From NCBI RefSeq assembly GCF_034928825.1, contig NZ_JAYFUL010000028.1, positions 1 through 64,000 of the forward strand: 64,000 nt of DNA, given 5' to 3'. The stretch is from Arcicella aquatica. GTDB taxonomy: Bacteria; Bacteroidota; Bacteroidia; Cytophagales; Spirosomataceae. Position 1 is the stretch's first letter; each line of letters opens with the position of its first letter. Below are positions 35,224 to 43,377 of the stretch, piece by piece. The position numbers and the translations under genes are program-made. The notes beneath the pieces were generated by a model that was not told the origin of the DNA, did no database searches, and saw nothing but the letters and a program-made list of their open reading frames with translations.

Positions 35224-35574
35224 ATGTTTCTTCATGTAATGAAATCAAAGCTCCACAGAGTAAAAATTACTCAAGCGGAGTTGAATTATGTCGGAAGTGT
35301 CACGATTGACGAGGACCTGATGGATGCCGCCAATTTGATTGAAAATGAAAAAGTACAAATTGTAAATAATAACAATGGCGAGCGTTTTGAAACGTATGTA
35401 ATTAAAGGAGAACGTGGCTCGGGTACTGTTTGTTTGAACGGAGCCGCAGCCAGAAGAGCCCAAGTTGGCGATATTGTTATTATTATTGCTTATGCCATCA
35501 TGACAGATGAGGAGGCTCGCGTGTACAAACCGAGTTTGGTCTTTCCTGATGATAATAACAGATTGGTAAATTAG
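35224..35574 (+). CDS. panD: Aspartate 1-decarboxylase
   Basis: This 116-residue pyruvoyl enzyme makes beta-alanine for PanC. The self-processing site is ELNYVGSVTIDEDLMDAA, where cleavage between Gly and Ser gives the pyruvoyl group. GERGSGTVCLNGAAARRAQVGDIVIIIAYA is the conserved C-terminal segment. It follows panC on the same strand. A TATCTTTG box (35154-35161) resembles a Bacteroidota -7 element, so panD may also have its own promoter. A hairpin that could terminate the transcript lies at 35600-35643. Confidence 0.96.
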   Translation: MFLHVMKSKLHRVKITQAELNYVGSVTIDEDLMDAANLIENEKVQIVNNNNGERFETYVIKGERGSGTVCLNGAAARRAQVGDIVIIIAYAIMTDEEARVYKPSLVFPDDNNRLVN

Positions 35575-35599
35575 TGTATTGCTGTGATTCTTGTTCAAA

Positions 35600-35643
35600 T
35601 TGAGTATTGGTAAAATTGCCAATTGATTATTTACCAATACTCA
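35600..35643 (+). terminator. Inverted repeat after panD
   Basis: Arms TTGAGTATTGGTAAA and TTTACCAATACTCAA form a long stem with a ~14-base loop. It falls between the panD stop and the flippase-like start (35667), so it can end the pantothenate transcript. Confidence 0.6.
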
Positions 35644-35666
35644 ATTCCTATTTGTTGACTTCTCTT

Positions 35667-36659
35667 ATGAAAAAAATACTTCAATATACCATTTCGCTAG
35701 TTTTGGCGGGAGGTTTGCTTTGGTTTGTGTTTAAAGACATTAGTTTGTCTGAAATGCTTGACGAGTTCCGAAAAGCAGATTATAAATGGTTGATGCTTTC
35801 TGCAATTTTGTCAATCATCGCCCATGTCAGCAGAGCCCTCCGCTGGAAAATGCTAATGAAACCCCTTGGATACCAACCATCCACTTTTAATACAACCCTC
35901 GCCGTTTTTATTGGCTACTTTGCTAATTATGTCATCCCCAGAATGGGAGAGGTGTCGCGATGTGGAAGTTTGAAAAAAACCGATGATATTCCTTTTGAAA
36001 AATCATTTGGGACAGTATTGACGGAAAGAATTTTCGACGTAGTATCCTTGTTGATAGTATTATCTTTAAACTTAATTTTAGAGTTTGATAAGCTTCAGCA
36101 TTTTTTTATGGAACAGTTCGCTTCAAAAATATATCTGATAGTTGGGCTGTTGGCATTTTTAGCCGTAGCAGGCATTATAGGAATCTATTTGTTTAGAAAA
36201 TACCAGCAAAGGCTATCAGATGTACCAGTACTTGGTAAAATAGTAGGCTTTTTGAATGGTTTATTAGATGGCTTGATGAGCATCAAAAAAATCGAAAAGC
36301 CGTTTCTCTTTATCTTTTTATCAGCCAATATTTGGGTAATGTACTGGCTTTCGGCCTATGTACTTTTCTTTGCGATTCCCGAAACCACCCATTTAGGTTT
36401 ATTAGCTGGGCTGACTGTACTAACGATGGGCTCATTTGGAATGGCTGCGCCAACCCAAGGAGGCATTGGCCCTTTTCATTTTTTGGTAGGAAACGCCTTA
36501 GTGCTTTATGGCTTGCCACAGAAAGACGGTATTATTTTAGCTACTTTTATACATGGTTCGCAAATGGTTACGTTGTTAGCTTTAGGGGCACTAAGTTTCT
36601 TGATTACCTTATTTATTAAACCGAAAACTGATGACACAAGACAAAGTAGTAACCCTTAA
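35667..36659 (+). CDS. Flippase-like/lysylphosphatidylglycerol synthetase-type membrane protein
   Basis: The start ATG at 35667 gives 330 residues; a TTG at 35607 lies inside the terminator hairpin and is unlikely. About eight membrane segments are seen, beginning ILQYTISLVLAGGLLWFVF. It has the UPF0104/flippase-like pattern: HVSRALRWKMLMKPLGY, FIGYFANYVIPRMGEVSRCG, FGTVLTERIFDVVSLL and late GGIGPFHFLVG. Members are the membrane half of aminoacyl-phosphatidylglycerol synthases or stand alone as putative lipid flippases, as here, without the synthetase domain. It overlaps the rfaE2-like gene by 29 bp, so the two are coupled, consistent with envelope lipid/LPS work. Confidence 0.85.
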   Translation: MKKILQYTISLVLAGGLLWFVFKDISLSEMLDEFRKADYKWLMLSAILSIIAHVSRALRWKMLMKPLGYQPSTFNTTLAVFIGYFANYVIPRMGEVSRCGSLKKTDDIPFEKSFGTVLTERIFDVVSLLIVLSLNLILEFDKLQHFFMEQFASKIYLIVGLLAFLAVAGIIGIYLFRKYQQRLSDVPVLGKIVGFLNGLLDGLMSIKKIEKPFLFIFLSANIWVMYWLSAYVLFFAIPETTHLGLLAGLTVLTMGSFGMAAPTQGGIGPFHFLVGNALVLYGLPQKDGIILATFIHGSQMVTLLALGALSFLITLFIKPKTDDTRQSSNP

Positions 36660-37107
36660 TGAAGTAATAGAACGAGCGGAAAATTGGCAAAGTGAAGGCA
36701 AAAAAATAGTTTTTACCAATGGCTGTTTTGACATCGTGCATTTAGGGCATATTGATTATTTAGAAAAGGCTAGAAACCTTGGTGATAAGCTAATTTTAGG
36801 ATTGAATACTGATGCATCCGTAAAGCGTTTGAAAGGTGAAAGTCGTCCTGTTGTGAATGAATATGCTCGGTCAAGAATGATGGCAGCATTTGAATTTATC
36901 GATGCTGTGGTGCTTTTTGATGAGCCTACTCCCAAAGAATTAATCGAAAAAGTGAAACCCGATATTTTAGTGAAAGGGGATGATTATACCATTGAAACTA
37001 TTGTAGGGGCAGATTTTGTTATAGAGAAAGGAGGGGAAGTAAAAACCATACCTTTGGTAAAAGGTTATTCTACCACTTCATTAATAGAAAAAATTAAACA
37101 AATTTAA
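36631..37107 (+). CDS. rfaE2: D-glycero-beta-D-manno-heptose 1-phosphate adenylyltransferase-like (RfaE2/HldE C-terminal type)
   Basis: The 158-residue nucleotidyltransferase has the HxGH motif in FTNGCFDIVHLGHIDYLEKAR (~26-46), the ADP-binding LIEKVKPDILVKGDDY segment, and a C-terminal ISTTS-like KGYSTTSLIEKI. This is the cytidylyltransferase-like domain that attaches AMP to heptose-1-phosphate for LPS core synthesis; in many Bacteroidota it is a separate small protein. It overlaps the flippase-like gene by 29 bp. A glycerol-phosphate cytidylyltransferase-like activity is the main alternative. Confidence 0.85.
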   Translation: MTQDKVVTLNEVIERAENWQSEGKKIVFTNGCFDIVHLGHIDYLEKARNLGDKLILGLNTDASVKRLKGESRPVVNEYARSRMMAAFEFIDAVVLFDEPTPKELIEKVKPDILVKGDDYTIETIVGADFVIEKGGEVKTIPLVKGYSTTSLIEKIKQI

Positions 37108-37253
37108 TAATTAACAAAGTAGTGATTGGTAAATAGTGATTTTAAATTGTATTGATTACTTAGTCCATTGTAAAATATACAATACTATTGTATAAATTAA
37201 TTACGAGTTATTAATATTCAAAACTCATCACTCATAATTCATAACTTTTACTT

Positions 37254-37946
37254 ATGATAGGCATATATTTAATTACCTTGGTTTTTGCAGGAATTGGAAT
37301 GTTCGTGCAATGGAGATTAAAAAGTAAATTTCAAAAGTATTCAGAAATTGGTTTGGCAAATGGATTGTCTGGACAAGAGATTGCAGATAAGATGTTGCGT
37401 GATAATGGCATTTACGATGTAAGAATTATTTCTGTAGAAGGACAATTAACCGACCATTATAACCCAGCTGACAAAACGGTTAATTTAAGTCCTGATGTAT
37501 ATTATGGCAGGAGTGCTTCTGCGGCAGCAGTAGCAGCCCACGAATGCGGACACGCTGTTCAGCACGCTAAGGCTTATTCTATGTTACAGTTTCGTAGTGC
37601 AATGGTGCCAGTATTGAGCATTGCTAGCAACTTTATGCCCATGGCATTGATGATTGGGGTAATGCTTTTGTATTTTACTGGTAATAAATTAGTATTGACT
37701 ATCGGTGTGGCGATGTTTGCTTTGGCTACTTTATTCAGCTTTATTACGTTACCTGTAGAATTTGATGCTTCAAGAAGAGCCTTAGCTTGGATGAGCCAAC
37801 GCAATGTGGTAACACAACGCGAACACGAAATGGCAAAAGATGCACTTTGGTGGGCAGCAATGACTTACGTAGCAGCAGCTTTGGGTATGTTAGCACAGTT
37901 GTTATATTATGTGTCTTTACTCTCTGGGAGAAGAAGCAATGATTAA
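37254..37946 (+). CDS. YugP-type membrane zinc metallopeptidase
   Basis: The 230-residue protein has an N-terminal membrane helix (IGIYLITLVFAGIGMFVQW), then the zinc motif VAAHECGHAVQHAKAY, where HECGH gives the two metal His residues and the catalytic Glu, followed by two to three membrane helices and an ExD-type EFDASRRALAW that completes the metal site. These Zn-dependent proteases are inner-membrane proteins with unknown substrates. It is the last gene of a plus-strand run. Its downstream region is a repeat element (37971-38217). Confidence 0.9.
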   Translation: MIGIYLITLVFAGIGMFVQWRLKSKFQKYSEIGLANGLSGQEIADKMLRDNGIYDVRIISVEGQLTDHYNPADKTVNLSPDVYYGRSASAAAVAAHECGHAVQHAKAYSMLQFRSAMVPVLSIASNFMPMALMIGVMLLYFTGNKLVLTIGVAMFALATLFSFITLPVEFDASRRALAWMSQRNVVTQREHEMAKDALWWAAMTYVAAALGMLAQLLYYVSLLSGRRSND

Positions 37947-37970
37947 CTAGATTGTTATTAGTTAATTGAC

Positions 37971-38217
37971 TATAAACATTAGTCATCCTGAATTTATAAA
38001 TCAAAAAAGCGGTCAAAATTAATTTTTTGACCGCTTTTTTGATGATTTATATTCCCCCGAATTCCTACTGTTTGAGCGAAGCGAGTTTAGGAATTCTTGA
38101 TTTTTTTGTTACTTTTTGCATCAAGGCAAAAAGTAAGGTCGAGTATAAATCCAAAAATCTCTGAAATCTTTTAAAATTTACTGATTTATGATAAAATTCG
38201 GGATGACTCATGTTTAT
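37971..38217 (+). repeat. Palindromic repeat element, copy A (~247 bp)
   Basis: Terminal inverted repeats are TATAAACATTAGTCATCCTG at the left and its near complement CGGGATGACTCATGTTTATA at the right. Inside are three further stems: AAAAAAGCGGTC/GACCGCTTTTTT, GAATTCCTACTG...AGGAATTC with TTGAGCGAAGCGAG in the loop, and TTACTTTTTGC/GGCAAAAAGTAA. Copies B (43089-43358) and C (50895-51146, inverted) share all of these. No open reading frame of size is present, so it is a non-autonomous element or structured intergenic repeat. Confidence 0.85.
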
Positions 38218-38233
38218 AAGTAATCACCAATGT

Positions 38234-39886
38234 TTACTTAGCAAGTTTACTATTTTTATAACCATACATAAAATAGATAACCAAGCCGATAGCAAGCCAG
38301 ATTAAGAAGATTGTCCAGTTAGTAATACCTAGCTCAGTCATTAAATAAAGGTTTGTCAGAATCCCTAAAACTGGTAAAATCGAGAATTTGTGCATATACG
38401 CAAGTACTGCTAAACCAGCCCATACTAACCAAAAAACAATTAAAAGTGGTTTGGTTTCAAGTTCCGAGAAGAATACATTGTTATTAATAGTAAAAGCCAG
38501 TGCAATAATTAATAATGGACCAACTATAAATTGCCCATTCAAATAAGGGATTTTGAATTTAGCATCTTTAGATAAACCTTGATAATCTAAGTATAGCACG
38601 CCTCCACAAACCAAAATAAAGGCAAAGAATGTTCCTACACTGGTTAAGTCAACAAAGAAGCCCATATCCAAAAACAACGAAGGAACAGCTACTACAAAGC
38701 CAGTAACAATAGTGGCAAAACTTGGCGTTTTGAATTTAGGGTGAATTTTTGAAAAACGTTTCCAAAGTAAACCATCACGACTCATCGCCATCCAGATTCT
38801 TGGTTGCCCCATCTGATAAACTAATAAAGCACTTGTAATGGCTACTACGGCTGAAACCGAAATAATACCCGCCATGAAATCGAAATTGATTTTTTGGAAA
38901 ACATACGCCAAAGGGTCATCAACTTTTAATTCAGTATAATTCACCATGCCCGTTAATACTAAAGTAATACAAACGTATAATACAGCACAGATTACTAGAC
39001 AGTAAATCATCGCTCTTGGTAAATCTCGTTGTGGATTTTTACATTCCTCCGCTGTGGTAGAGATTGAATCAAAGCCAATAAAAGCAAAGAATACTGAGGC
39101 TACGCCACCTAATACACCCTGCACTCCATTAGGAGCAAATGGTGACCAGTTTTCGGGTTTAACATAAAACGCTCCTACGGAAATTACGAGTAGAATGACC
39201 ACTAATTTTAATACAACCAAAAAATTACTAGCAGCTCTTGATTCTTTCATTCCCACATATACCAATGATGTTACGAGCATCGTAATAACCCCTGCTGGCA
39301 GGTCGATTAGCAACTTGATATTCCCTAAAACAGGGGCATGTTCATAAGCCTTTGCAGCGAATATGTCGCTATCGGTTTGTTTGGCAGTAACATCCAGGCT
39401 AGCCAAAAATGCCTTATGAGCTGTGCCATAATCTATCGTCAGATAATCTGGAAAGTTTATGCCAAAACCATGAAGCATACCCACGAAGTATTCAGACCAT
39501 GAGATGGCTACTACCATATTAGATACAGCATATTCCAGAATCAATGCCCAACCGATAATCCATGCGAAAATCTCGCCAAATGAAACATAAGCATACGTAT
39601 AGGCACTCCCAGAAACGGGCACCATTGAAGCGAATTGTGCGTAGCAGAGTGCTGTGAAAATACAAGCAATAGAAACGAAGACAAAAAGTAATGAAACTGC
39701 TGGGCCGCCCTCAAAGCTTGCTCTGCCAATTGTACTAAAAATACCAGCCCCGATGATGGCTGCAATACCGAATGAAGTAAGGTCTCTGACTCCAAGAATC
39801 TTCACTAATCCCCCCCCGTGCGAGTCTTCGCTTTGTTGTAAAACGTTATTAATAGATTTGCGTCTGAAAATAGAATTGTCTGACAT
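38234..39886 (-). CDS. APC family amino acid permease
   Basis: The 550-residue protein has about 12-14 membrane segments. The N-terminal GAAIIGAGIF-like motif (GIAAIIGAGIFSTIGRA, ~38-54) is the hallmark of the amino acid-polyamine-organocation family, and the order of helices fits the cationic amino acid transporter group. It would import an amino acid across the inner membrane, probably by proton or exchange coupling. A second large soluble loop around residues 150-185 is present. It is monocistronic, convergent with the YugP-like gene, with the repeat element copy A between them. Confidence 0.93.
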   Translation of the reverse strand: MSDNSIFRRKSINNVLQQSEDSHGGGLVKILGVRDLTSFGIAAIIGAGIFSTIGRASFEGGPAVSLLFVFVSIACIFTALCYAQFASMVPVSGSAYTYAYVSFGEIFAWIIGWALILEYAVSNMVVAISWSEYFVGMLHGFGINFPDYLTIDYGTAHKAFLASLDVTAKQTDSDIFAAKAYEHAPVLGNIKLLIDLPAGVITMLVTSLVYVGMKESRAASNFLVVLKLVVILLVISVGAFYVKPENWSPFAPNGVQGVLGGVASVFFAFIGFDSISTTAEECKNPQRDLPRAMIYCLVICAVLYVCITLVLTGMVNYTELKVDDPLAYVFQKINFDFMAGIISVSAVVAITSALLVYQMGQPRIWMAMSRDGLLWKRFSKIHPKFKTPSFATIVTGFVVAVPSLFLDMGFFVDLTSVGTFFAFILVCGGVLYLDYQGLSKDAKFKIPYLNGQFIVGPLLIIALAFTINNNVFFSELETKPLLIVFWLVWAGLAVLAYMHKFSILPVLGILTNLYLMTELGITNWTIFLIWLAIGLVIYFMYGYKNSKLAK

Positions 39887-39993
39887 TTAGTTTGAAGTTA
39901 AGTATTTGCCATTGAAAATATTCTTAAATCTAAACAAGTAAATTGATAATGCCATAAATAATTAAGATAGATTCGTATTTCAAAAAATCAAAT

Positions 39994-40001
39994 TATCTTT
40001 G
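39994..40001 (+). promoter_or_regulatory. -7 type promoter box (TATCTTTG)
   Basis: TATCTTTG matches the Bacteroidota TAnnTTTG element and lies 52 bp before the short upstream frame of the glycosyltransferase gene. I see no good -33 TTG at the right distance. Confidence 0.4.
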
Positions 40002-40052
40002 CATTTAGATCATTGTAGTATTTCAAGGTTATTTGAAATATAATCAATTCTC

Positions 40053-40148
40053 ATGAACCCAGTCTGTTATAAGCTTGAAGAAATAAGTGAAATTCCAATA
40101 AATAAAAATGAAGCACTTTGCTCTAAAATAGCTAAAATTCCTTTATGA
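40053..40148 (+). CDS. Possible 31-residue upstream peptide, overlapping the GT2 start
   Basis: An ATG at 40053 opens a 31-codon frame (MNPVCYKLEEISEIP and so on) that ends with a TGA overlapping the ATG of the glycosyltransferase gene in an ATGA. Such overlap is typical of translational coupling. The peptide has no recognisable motif. It could be a leader peptide, a remnant of an N-terminal domain, or chance. Confidence 0.3.
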   Translation: MNPVCYKLEEISEIPINKNEALCSKIAKIPL

Positions 40149-41152
40149 ATCAAATCGCAGTAGTCATTTTAAATTATAATGGTCAAAAACATTTAGCTGA
40201 TTTTTTACCCTCTGTTATACAATTCTCATCTTGTGCTACAATATACATTGCAGACAATGCTTCTACTGATGATTCGCTGGCATTATTAAAAACTGAATTT
40301 CCGACAGTTAATATTATTGAGCTTACCGAAAATCATGGCTTTGCACAGGGCTATAACGAAGCACTGGCATTGGTTGAAGCGGAGTATTATGTATTACTGA
40401 ATTCAGATGTCGAGGTGACTCCCCATTGGATTGAGCCTATTATTGAACTGATGAGTAATGATAAGACTATTGCGGCTTGTCAACCTAAGATAAAGGCTTA
40501 TGCCCAAAAAAGTCATTTTGAATATGCAGGAGCCGCAGGAGGATTTATTGATCATCTGGGCTATCCTTTTTGCCGTGGAAGAATTTTTCAAGAAATAGAA
40601 GAAGACTTAGGGCAATATAATGATACCAAAGAAGTATTTTGGGCTACGGGTGCGTGTATGTTCGTAAGGGCAGATGTGTTTCATCAAGTAGGGGGCTTTG
40701 ATGGAGACTTCTTTGCACACATGGAAGAAATCGACCTTTGTTGGCGAATACACCATGCGGGGTATAAAGTATATACTTGCGGTACGTCTGAAGTATTTCA
40801 TGTAGGCGGAGGCACTTTACACAAATCGAATCCTTATAAAACTTTTCTGAATTTCAGAAACGGTTTGGCAATGCTGTATAAGAACCACCCAGAAGAAGGC
40901 TTTGCCTTGGCTATTTTAACCAGATTAGTGCTAGATGGTGTGGCTGGAATAAAGTTTTTGTTCTTTGATACATGGCAAGACTGCTGGGCTGTAGCAAGAG
41001 CCCACTTTGATTTCTATGCCCATTTCTTTAGTTGGTATAGGAAACGTAAGCAGCTTCAACGGAAAAAAAATATCAGCACCGTATATCGTAGAAATATAGT
41101 TTGGCAACATTTTATTAACGATAAAAAAACTTACCCAGAAATACCCAAGTAG
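40145..41152 (+). CDS. Glycosyltransferase family 2 protein
   Basis: The 335-residue GT-A fold enzyme starts MNQIAVVILNYNGQKHLADFLPSV with the nucleotide-sugar-binding strand, then YIADNASTDDSLALLK (~32-47) and YVLLNSDVEVTPHWIEPI with the DxD-like metal motif (~84-101). VFWATGACMFVRADVFHQVGGFDGDFFAHMEEIDLCWRIH is the conserved acceptor/catalytic stretch of rhamnosyl-type GT2s. The C-terminal ~80 residues are positively charged and amphipathic, possibly for membrane contact. It probably adds a sugar to a surface polysaccharide or glycolipid. It is monocistronic, apart from a possible 31-codon upstream frame. Confidence 0.93.
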   Translation: MNQIAVVILNYNGQKHLADFLPSVIQFSSCATIYIADNASTDDSLALLKTEFPTVNIIELTENHGFAQGYNEALALVEAEYYVLLNSDVEVTPHWIEPIIELMSNDKTIAACQPKIKAYAQKSHFEYAGAAGGFIDHLGYPFCRGRIFQEIEEDLGQYNDTKEVFWATGACMFVRADVFHQVGGFDGDFFAHMEEIDLCWRIHHAGYKVYTCGTSEVFHVGGGTLHKSNPYKTFLNFRNGLAMLYKNHPEEGFALAILTRLVLDGVAGIKFLFFDTWQDCWAVARAHFDFYAHFFSWYRKRKQLQRKKNISTVYRRNIVWQHFINDKKTYPEIPK

Positions 41153-41155
41153 ATA

Positions 41156-41386
41156 TTACAACTCCCAAACAGAAGGATTGTTGTATTGACGATGATAACG
41201 ACGGATGTTCATCCAGAAGGCAAGTATCAAATAAAGAATCACTGGCGAGCCAACAGTAATAAAAGATACATATACAAAATACAAACGAATGCTACTGGTA
41301 GAGATACCTAATTTCTCACCAATTTTTGTACAAACTCCAAAAACGTGGTGTTCTACAGAGTATTTTAATTTTAAAGTATTTGGCAT
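41156..41386 (-). CDS. PspC domain membrane protein
   Basis: A 76-residue PspC-like protein: HHVFGVCTKIGEKLGISTSSIRLYFVYVSFITVGSPVILYLILAFWM matches the domain's first half and single membrane helix. It is shorter than the PspC at 44420, and the first residues (KLKYSVEHH) lack the usual lysine-rich start RKLYRSxxD. PspC family proteins take part in envelope-stress responses. Its 3' end is 4 bp from the glycosyltransferase stop, a convergent arrangement with no separate terminator seen. Confidence 0.8.
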   Translation of the reverse strand: MPNTLKLKYSVEHHVFGVCTKIGEKLGISTSSIRLYFVYVSFITVGSPVILYLILAFWMNIRRYHRQYNNPSVWEL

Positions 41387-41837
41387 GGCTTTAGGTCAAA
41401 AAACTGAGTTCTAATTAATTATGTTAGAAAAACTAAAATAAAGTTACGTTGTTTAAATGGTTTATCAAAAAAAAATAGCGTTGTATAAAACGTATTTTTA
41501 AGACTTATATTATTTTAATAATTAATTGTATTGAAATGGTGTAATTTAATATAAATATAGTTATATTAAATTTTTTATTTTTTAAAAAATATTTGTTTAA
41601 AAATAGGAATACACAAAATTATACTTACATTTGGGTATTAATAGTAACAAGAGTGACAAGTTTTTAGTACAAAGTAATTAGTTTTCAAGAGTCCGTTGGT
41701 TCCCTTAGATTCAATTCTCCTTGATTATCACATGCTTCGAATATCAATCTTAACTTTTATGGCTATTAATTATCAGAAGGCAGTCATGATGCTTTTGATA
41801 ACTATTTGTATCATTATCAAACATTCTTTTTTACGTC
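41387..41837. promoter_or_regulatory. Long leader region of the first cold-shock gene
   Basis: This 451-bp AT-rich gap holds no gene. A TACATTTG box at 41626-41633 (Bacteroidota -7 type) would give a leader of about 200 bases. A hairpin TTTGATAA/TTATCAAA (41794-41821) ends 16 bp before the start codon. Long structured leaders are typical of cold-shock genes, where they control translation with temperature; here that is inference. Confidence 0.45.
41794..41821 (+). promoter_or_regulatory. Leader hairpin before the first cold-shock gene
   Basis: TTTGATAA and TTATCAAA pair across a 12-base loop (CTATTTGTATCA). The hairpin lies in the predicted leader, close to the start codon. Confidence 0.35.
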
Positions 41838-42032
41838 ATGCAAACAGGAACAGTTAAATTTTTTAATGAAAGCAAAGGCTTCGGCTTTATAGTTGACAGT
41901 GAAAGTGGACAAGAAATATTTGTTCACGTAACGGCATTAGGTGGAATTCATTTGCGCCAAGATGACAAAGTTTCATTCGATATCGTAGAAGGTAAAAGAG
42001 GTCTTAACGCTGCCAATGTTAAGAAATTGTAG
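41838..42032 (+). CDS. Cold-shock domain protein (first of two)
   Basis: This 64-residue CSD protein binds single-stranded RNA/DNA. It starts GTVKFFNESKGFGFI (the RNP1-containing segment; the usual KGxGFI/KGFGFI and FxVHV motifs are both present as KGFGFI and IFVHV) and ends with the conserved GKRGLNAANVKK-like segment. It is nearly identical in layout to the second copy at 42385 and differs at about a quarter of positions. Each copy has its own long spacer, so separate regulation is likely. Confidence 0.95.
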   Translation: MQTGTVKFFNESKGFGFIVDSESGQEIFVHVTALGGIHLRQDDKVSFDIVEGKRGLNAANVKKL

Positions 42033-42384
42033 TTAGTGTAAGTGCTGTTTTAGTGGATTCAATATGAAAGAATCGTAAAATAAAGTTCAGTACAGTATTA
42101 TTGTGAATAAATTTAAAGTTTTGGTTTCATTACAAATGTAGCAGAACTTATTGTAGACCTGTTTGCTATGTTGCTTGGGATTAAAATTTTAATTCTATTT
42201 AGGTTATAAATTACTTCTTAACTATTTAAATTTTAAGAGTAAAAGGCGAAAGCCGAGTTAGCGAGACAAATCTTTCTTCTTTTAGAGGATTTAAACATAT
42301 TAGTTTTGCATATATTGATTACCAGTATAATCAGAACAAACCGTAGTATTTTTTATTTTTTCAATTTTTTTTATATCAATTTTT
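42033..42384. promoter_or_regulatory. Leader region of the second cold-shock gene
   Basis: 352 bp without a gene. It includes a small GGC-GAAA-GCC hairpin (42245-42254) and a TAGTTTTG box (42301-42308) that matches the TAnnTTTG element and would start transcription about 75 bases before the second start codon. The rest is AT-rich. Confidence 0.4.
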
Positions 42385-42579
42385 ATGCAAACTGGTAAAG
42401 TTAAATTTTTCAACGAATCTAAAGGCTTTGGATTTATCGTTGATGATGAGTCTAATGAAGAAATCTTTGTTCACGTAACAGGATTATCTGGCACAACGAT
42501 TCGTGAAAATGACTCTGTTTCTTTCGACGTACAAGAAGGAAAGCGTGGCTTAAATGCTGTGAATGTGAAGAGAATCTAA
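42385..42579 (+). CDS. Cold-shock domain protein (second of two)
   Basis: This 64-residue CSD protein (MQTGKVKFFNESKGFGFIV) has RNP1 KGFGFI and RNP2 IFVHV, ending GLNAVNVKRI. It is a close paralogue of the gene at 41838. The 352-bp spacer between them argues against one bicistronic unit. A terminator at 42604-42635 follows. The pair probably arose by tandem duplication and may serve different conditions, such as cold and stationary phase. Confidence 0.95.
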   Translation: MQTGKVKFFNESKGFGFIVDDESNEEIFVHVTGLSGTTIRENDSVSFDVQEGKRGLNAVNVKRI

Positions 42580-42603
42580 TTTTTTTTAGATAGATAGTCA
42601 TTT

Positions 42604-42635
42604 AAAACCCTGGCCTTTTTAGGTTGGGGTTTTTG
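42604..42635 (+). terminator. Terminator after the second cold-shock gene
   Basis: AAAACCC...GGCC on the left pairs with GG...GGGGTTTT on the right, followed by a T run (TTTTTGTTTT). It lies 25 bp after the second cold-shock stop. A TTG codon inside it (42624) opens a longer frame for the epimerase gene that is therefore unlikely to be used. Confidence 0.6.
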
Positions 42636-42680
42636 TTTTTTATAAATTGTCGCTTTCTCATTAAAAAATTTTTTAAGCAG

Positions 42681-43094
42681 ATGATGACACAAGTAGAACA
42701 TATCGGAATAGCAGTAAAAGACTTGGGTATTTCTAACGAATTATTCTCTAAACTTTTGGGTGTACAGCCATTTAAGCAGGAGGAGGTGGCATCTGAAGGA
42801 GTGATTACTTCATTTTTTCAGGTAGGACAAACAAAGATTGAATTACTGGAAGGCACTCATGAGAATAGTCCGATAACAAAGTTTATCGACAAAAAAGGAG
42901 AAGGTATCCATCATATCGCTTTTGAAGTAGCCAATATTTATGAGGAGATGGAAAGATTAAAAGGAGAGGGCTTTACCTTGTTGAATGAAGTACCAAAAGA
43001 TGGAGCAGATAATAAATTAGTATGTTTTCTACATCCCAAAGGTACGAATGCTGTATTGGTAGAACTTTGTCAGAGTAAAGTTTTAAAAACATGA
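42681..43094 (+). CDS. mce: Methylmalonyl-CoA epimerase
   Basis: This 137-residue VOC-fold (glyoxalase-like) enzyme interconverts (2R)- and (2S)-methylmalonyl-CoA in propionate metabolism. It has metal-binding His in VEHIGIAVKDL (start), the second in GIHHIAFEV with the Glu at the C-terminus (LVELCQ). The start is ATG 42681 (or 42684, since MM), not the TTG at 42624. Residue pattern and length match the family. The stop codon TGA is formed by the terminal repeat of the palindromic element copy B. Confidence 0.92.
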   Translation: MMTQVEHIGIAVKDLGISNELFSKLLGVQPFKQEEVASEGVITSFFQVGQTKIELLEGTHENSPITKFIDKKGEGIHHIAFEVANIYEEMERLKGEGFTLLNEVPKDGADNKLVCFLHPKGTNAVLVELCQSKVLKT

Positions 43095-43358
43095 GTCATC
43101 CCGAATTTTAAAATCATAAAAAATCGGTCGAAATTAGTTTTTCGACCGATTTTTTATGATTGATGGGCAACGAATTCCTACTGTTTGAGCGAAGCGAGTC
43201 GGTTCGCCGATGCGATTAGGAATTCTTGATTTTTTTACGGTCCGCCGTTGCGGTTACTTTTTGCATCAAGGCAAAAAGTAAGTACGAGAATAAATCCAAA
43301 AAACATTGAAATCTTTTAAAACTTGCTTTTCCAAGAGAAAATTCGGGATGACTCATGA
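43089..43358 (+). repeat. Palindromic repeat element, copy B (~270 bp)
   Basis: Ends are ACATGAGTCATCCCGAATTT and AAATTCGGGATGACTCATG. It contains the same internal stems as copy A (AATCGGTCGAAA..TTTTTCGACCGATT, GAATTCCTACTG..AGGAATTC, TTACTTTTTGC..GGCAAAAAGTAA). Relative to copy A it carries two extra GC-rich ~17-bp insertions (around 43200-43217 and 43239-43255). Its left end supplies the stop codon of the preceding mce gene. Confidence 0.85.
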
Positions 43359-43377
43359 ATCTCGAAAGCAACAAATA

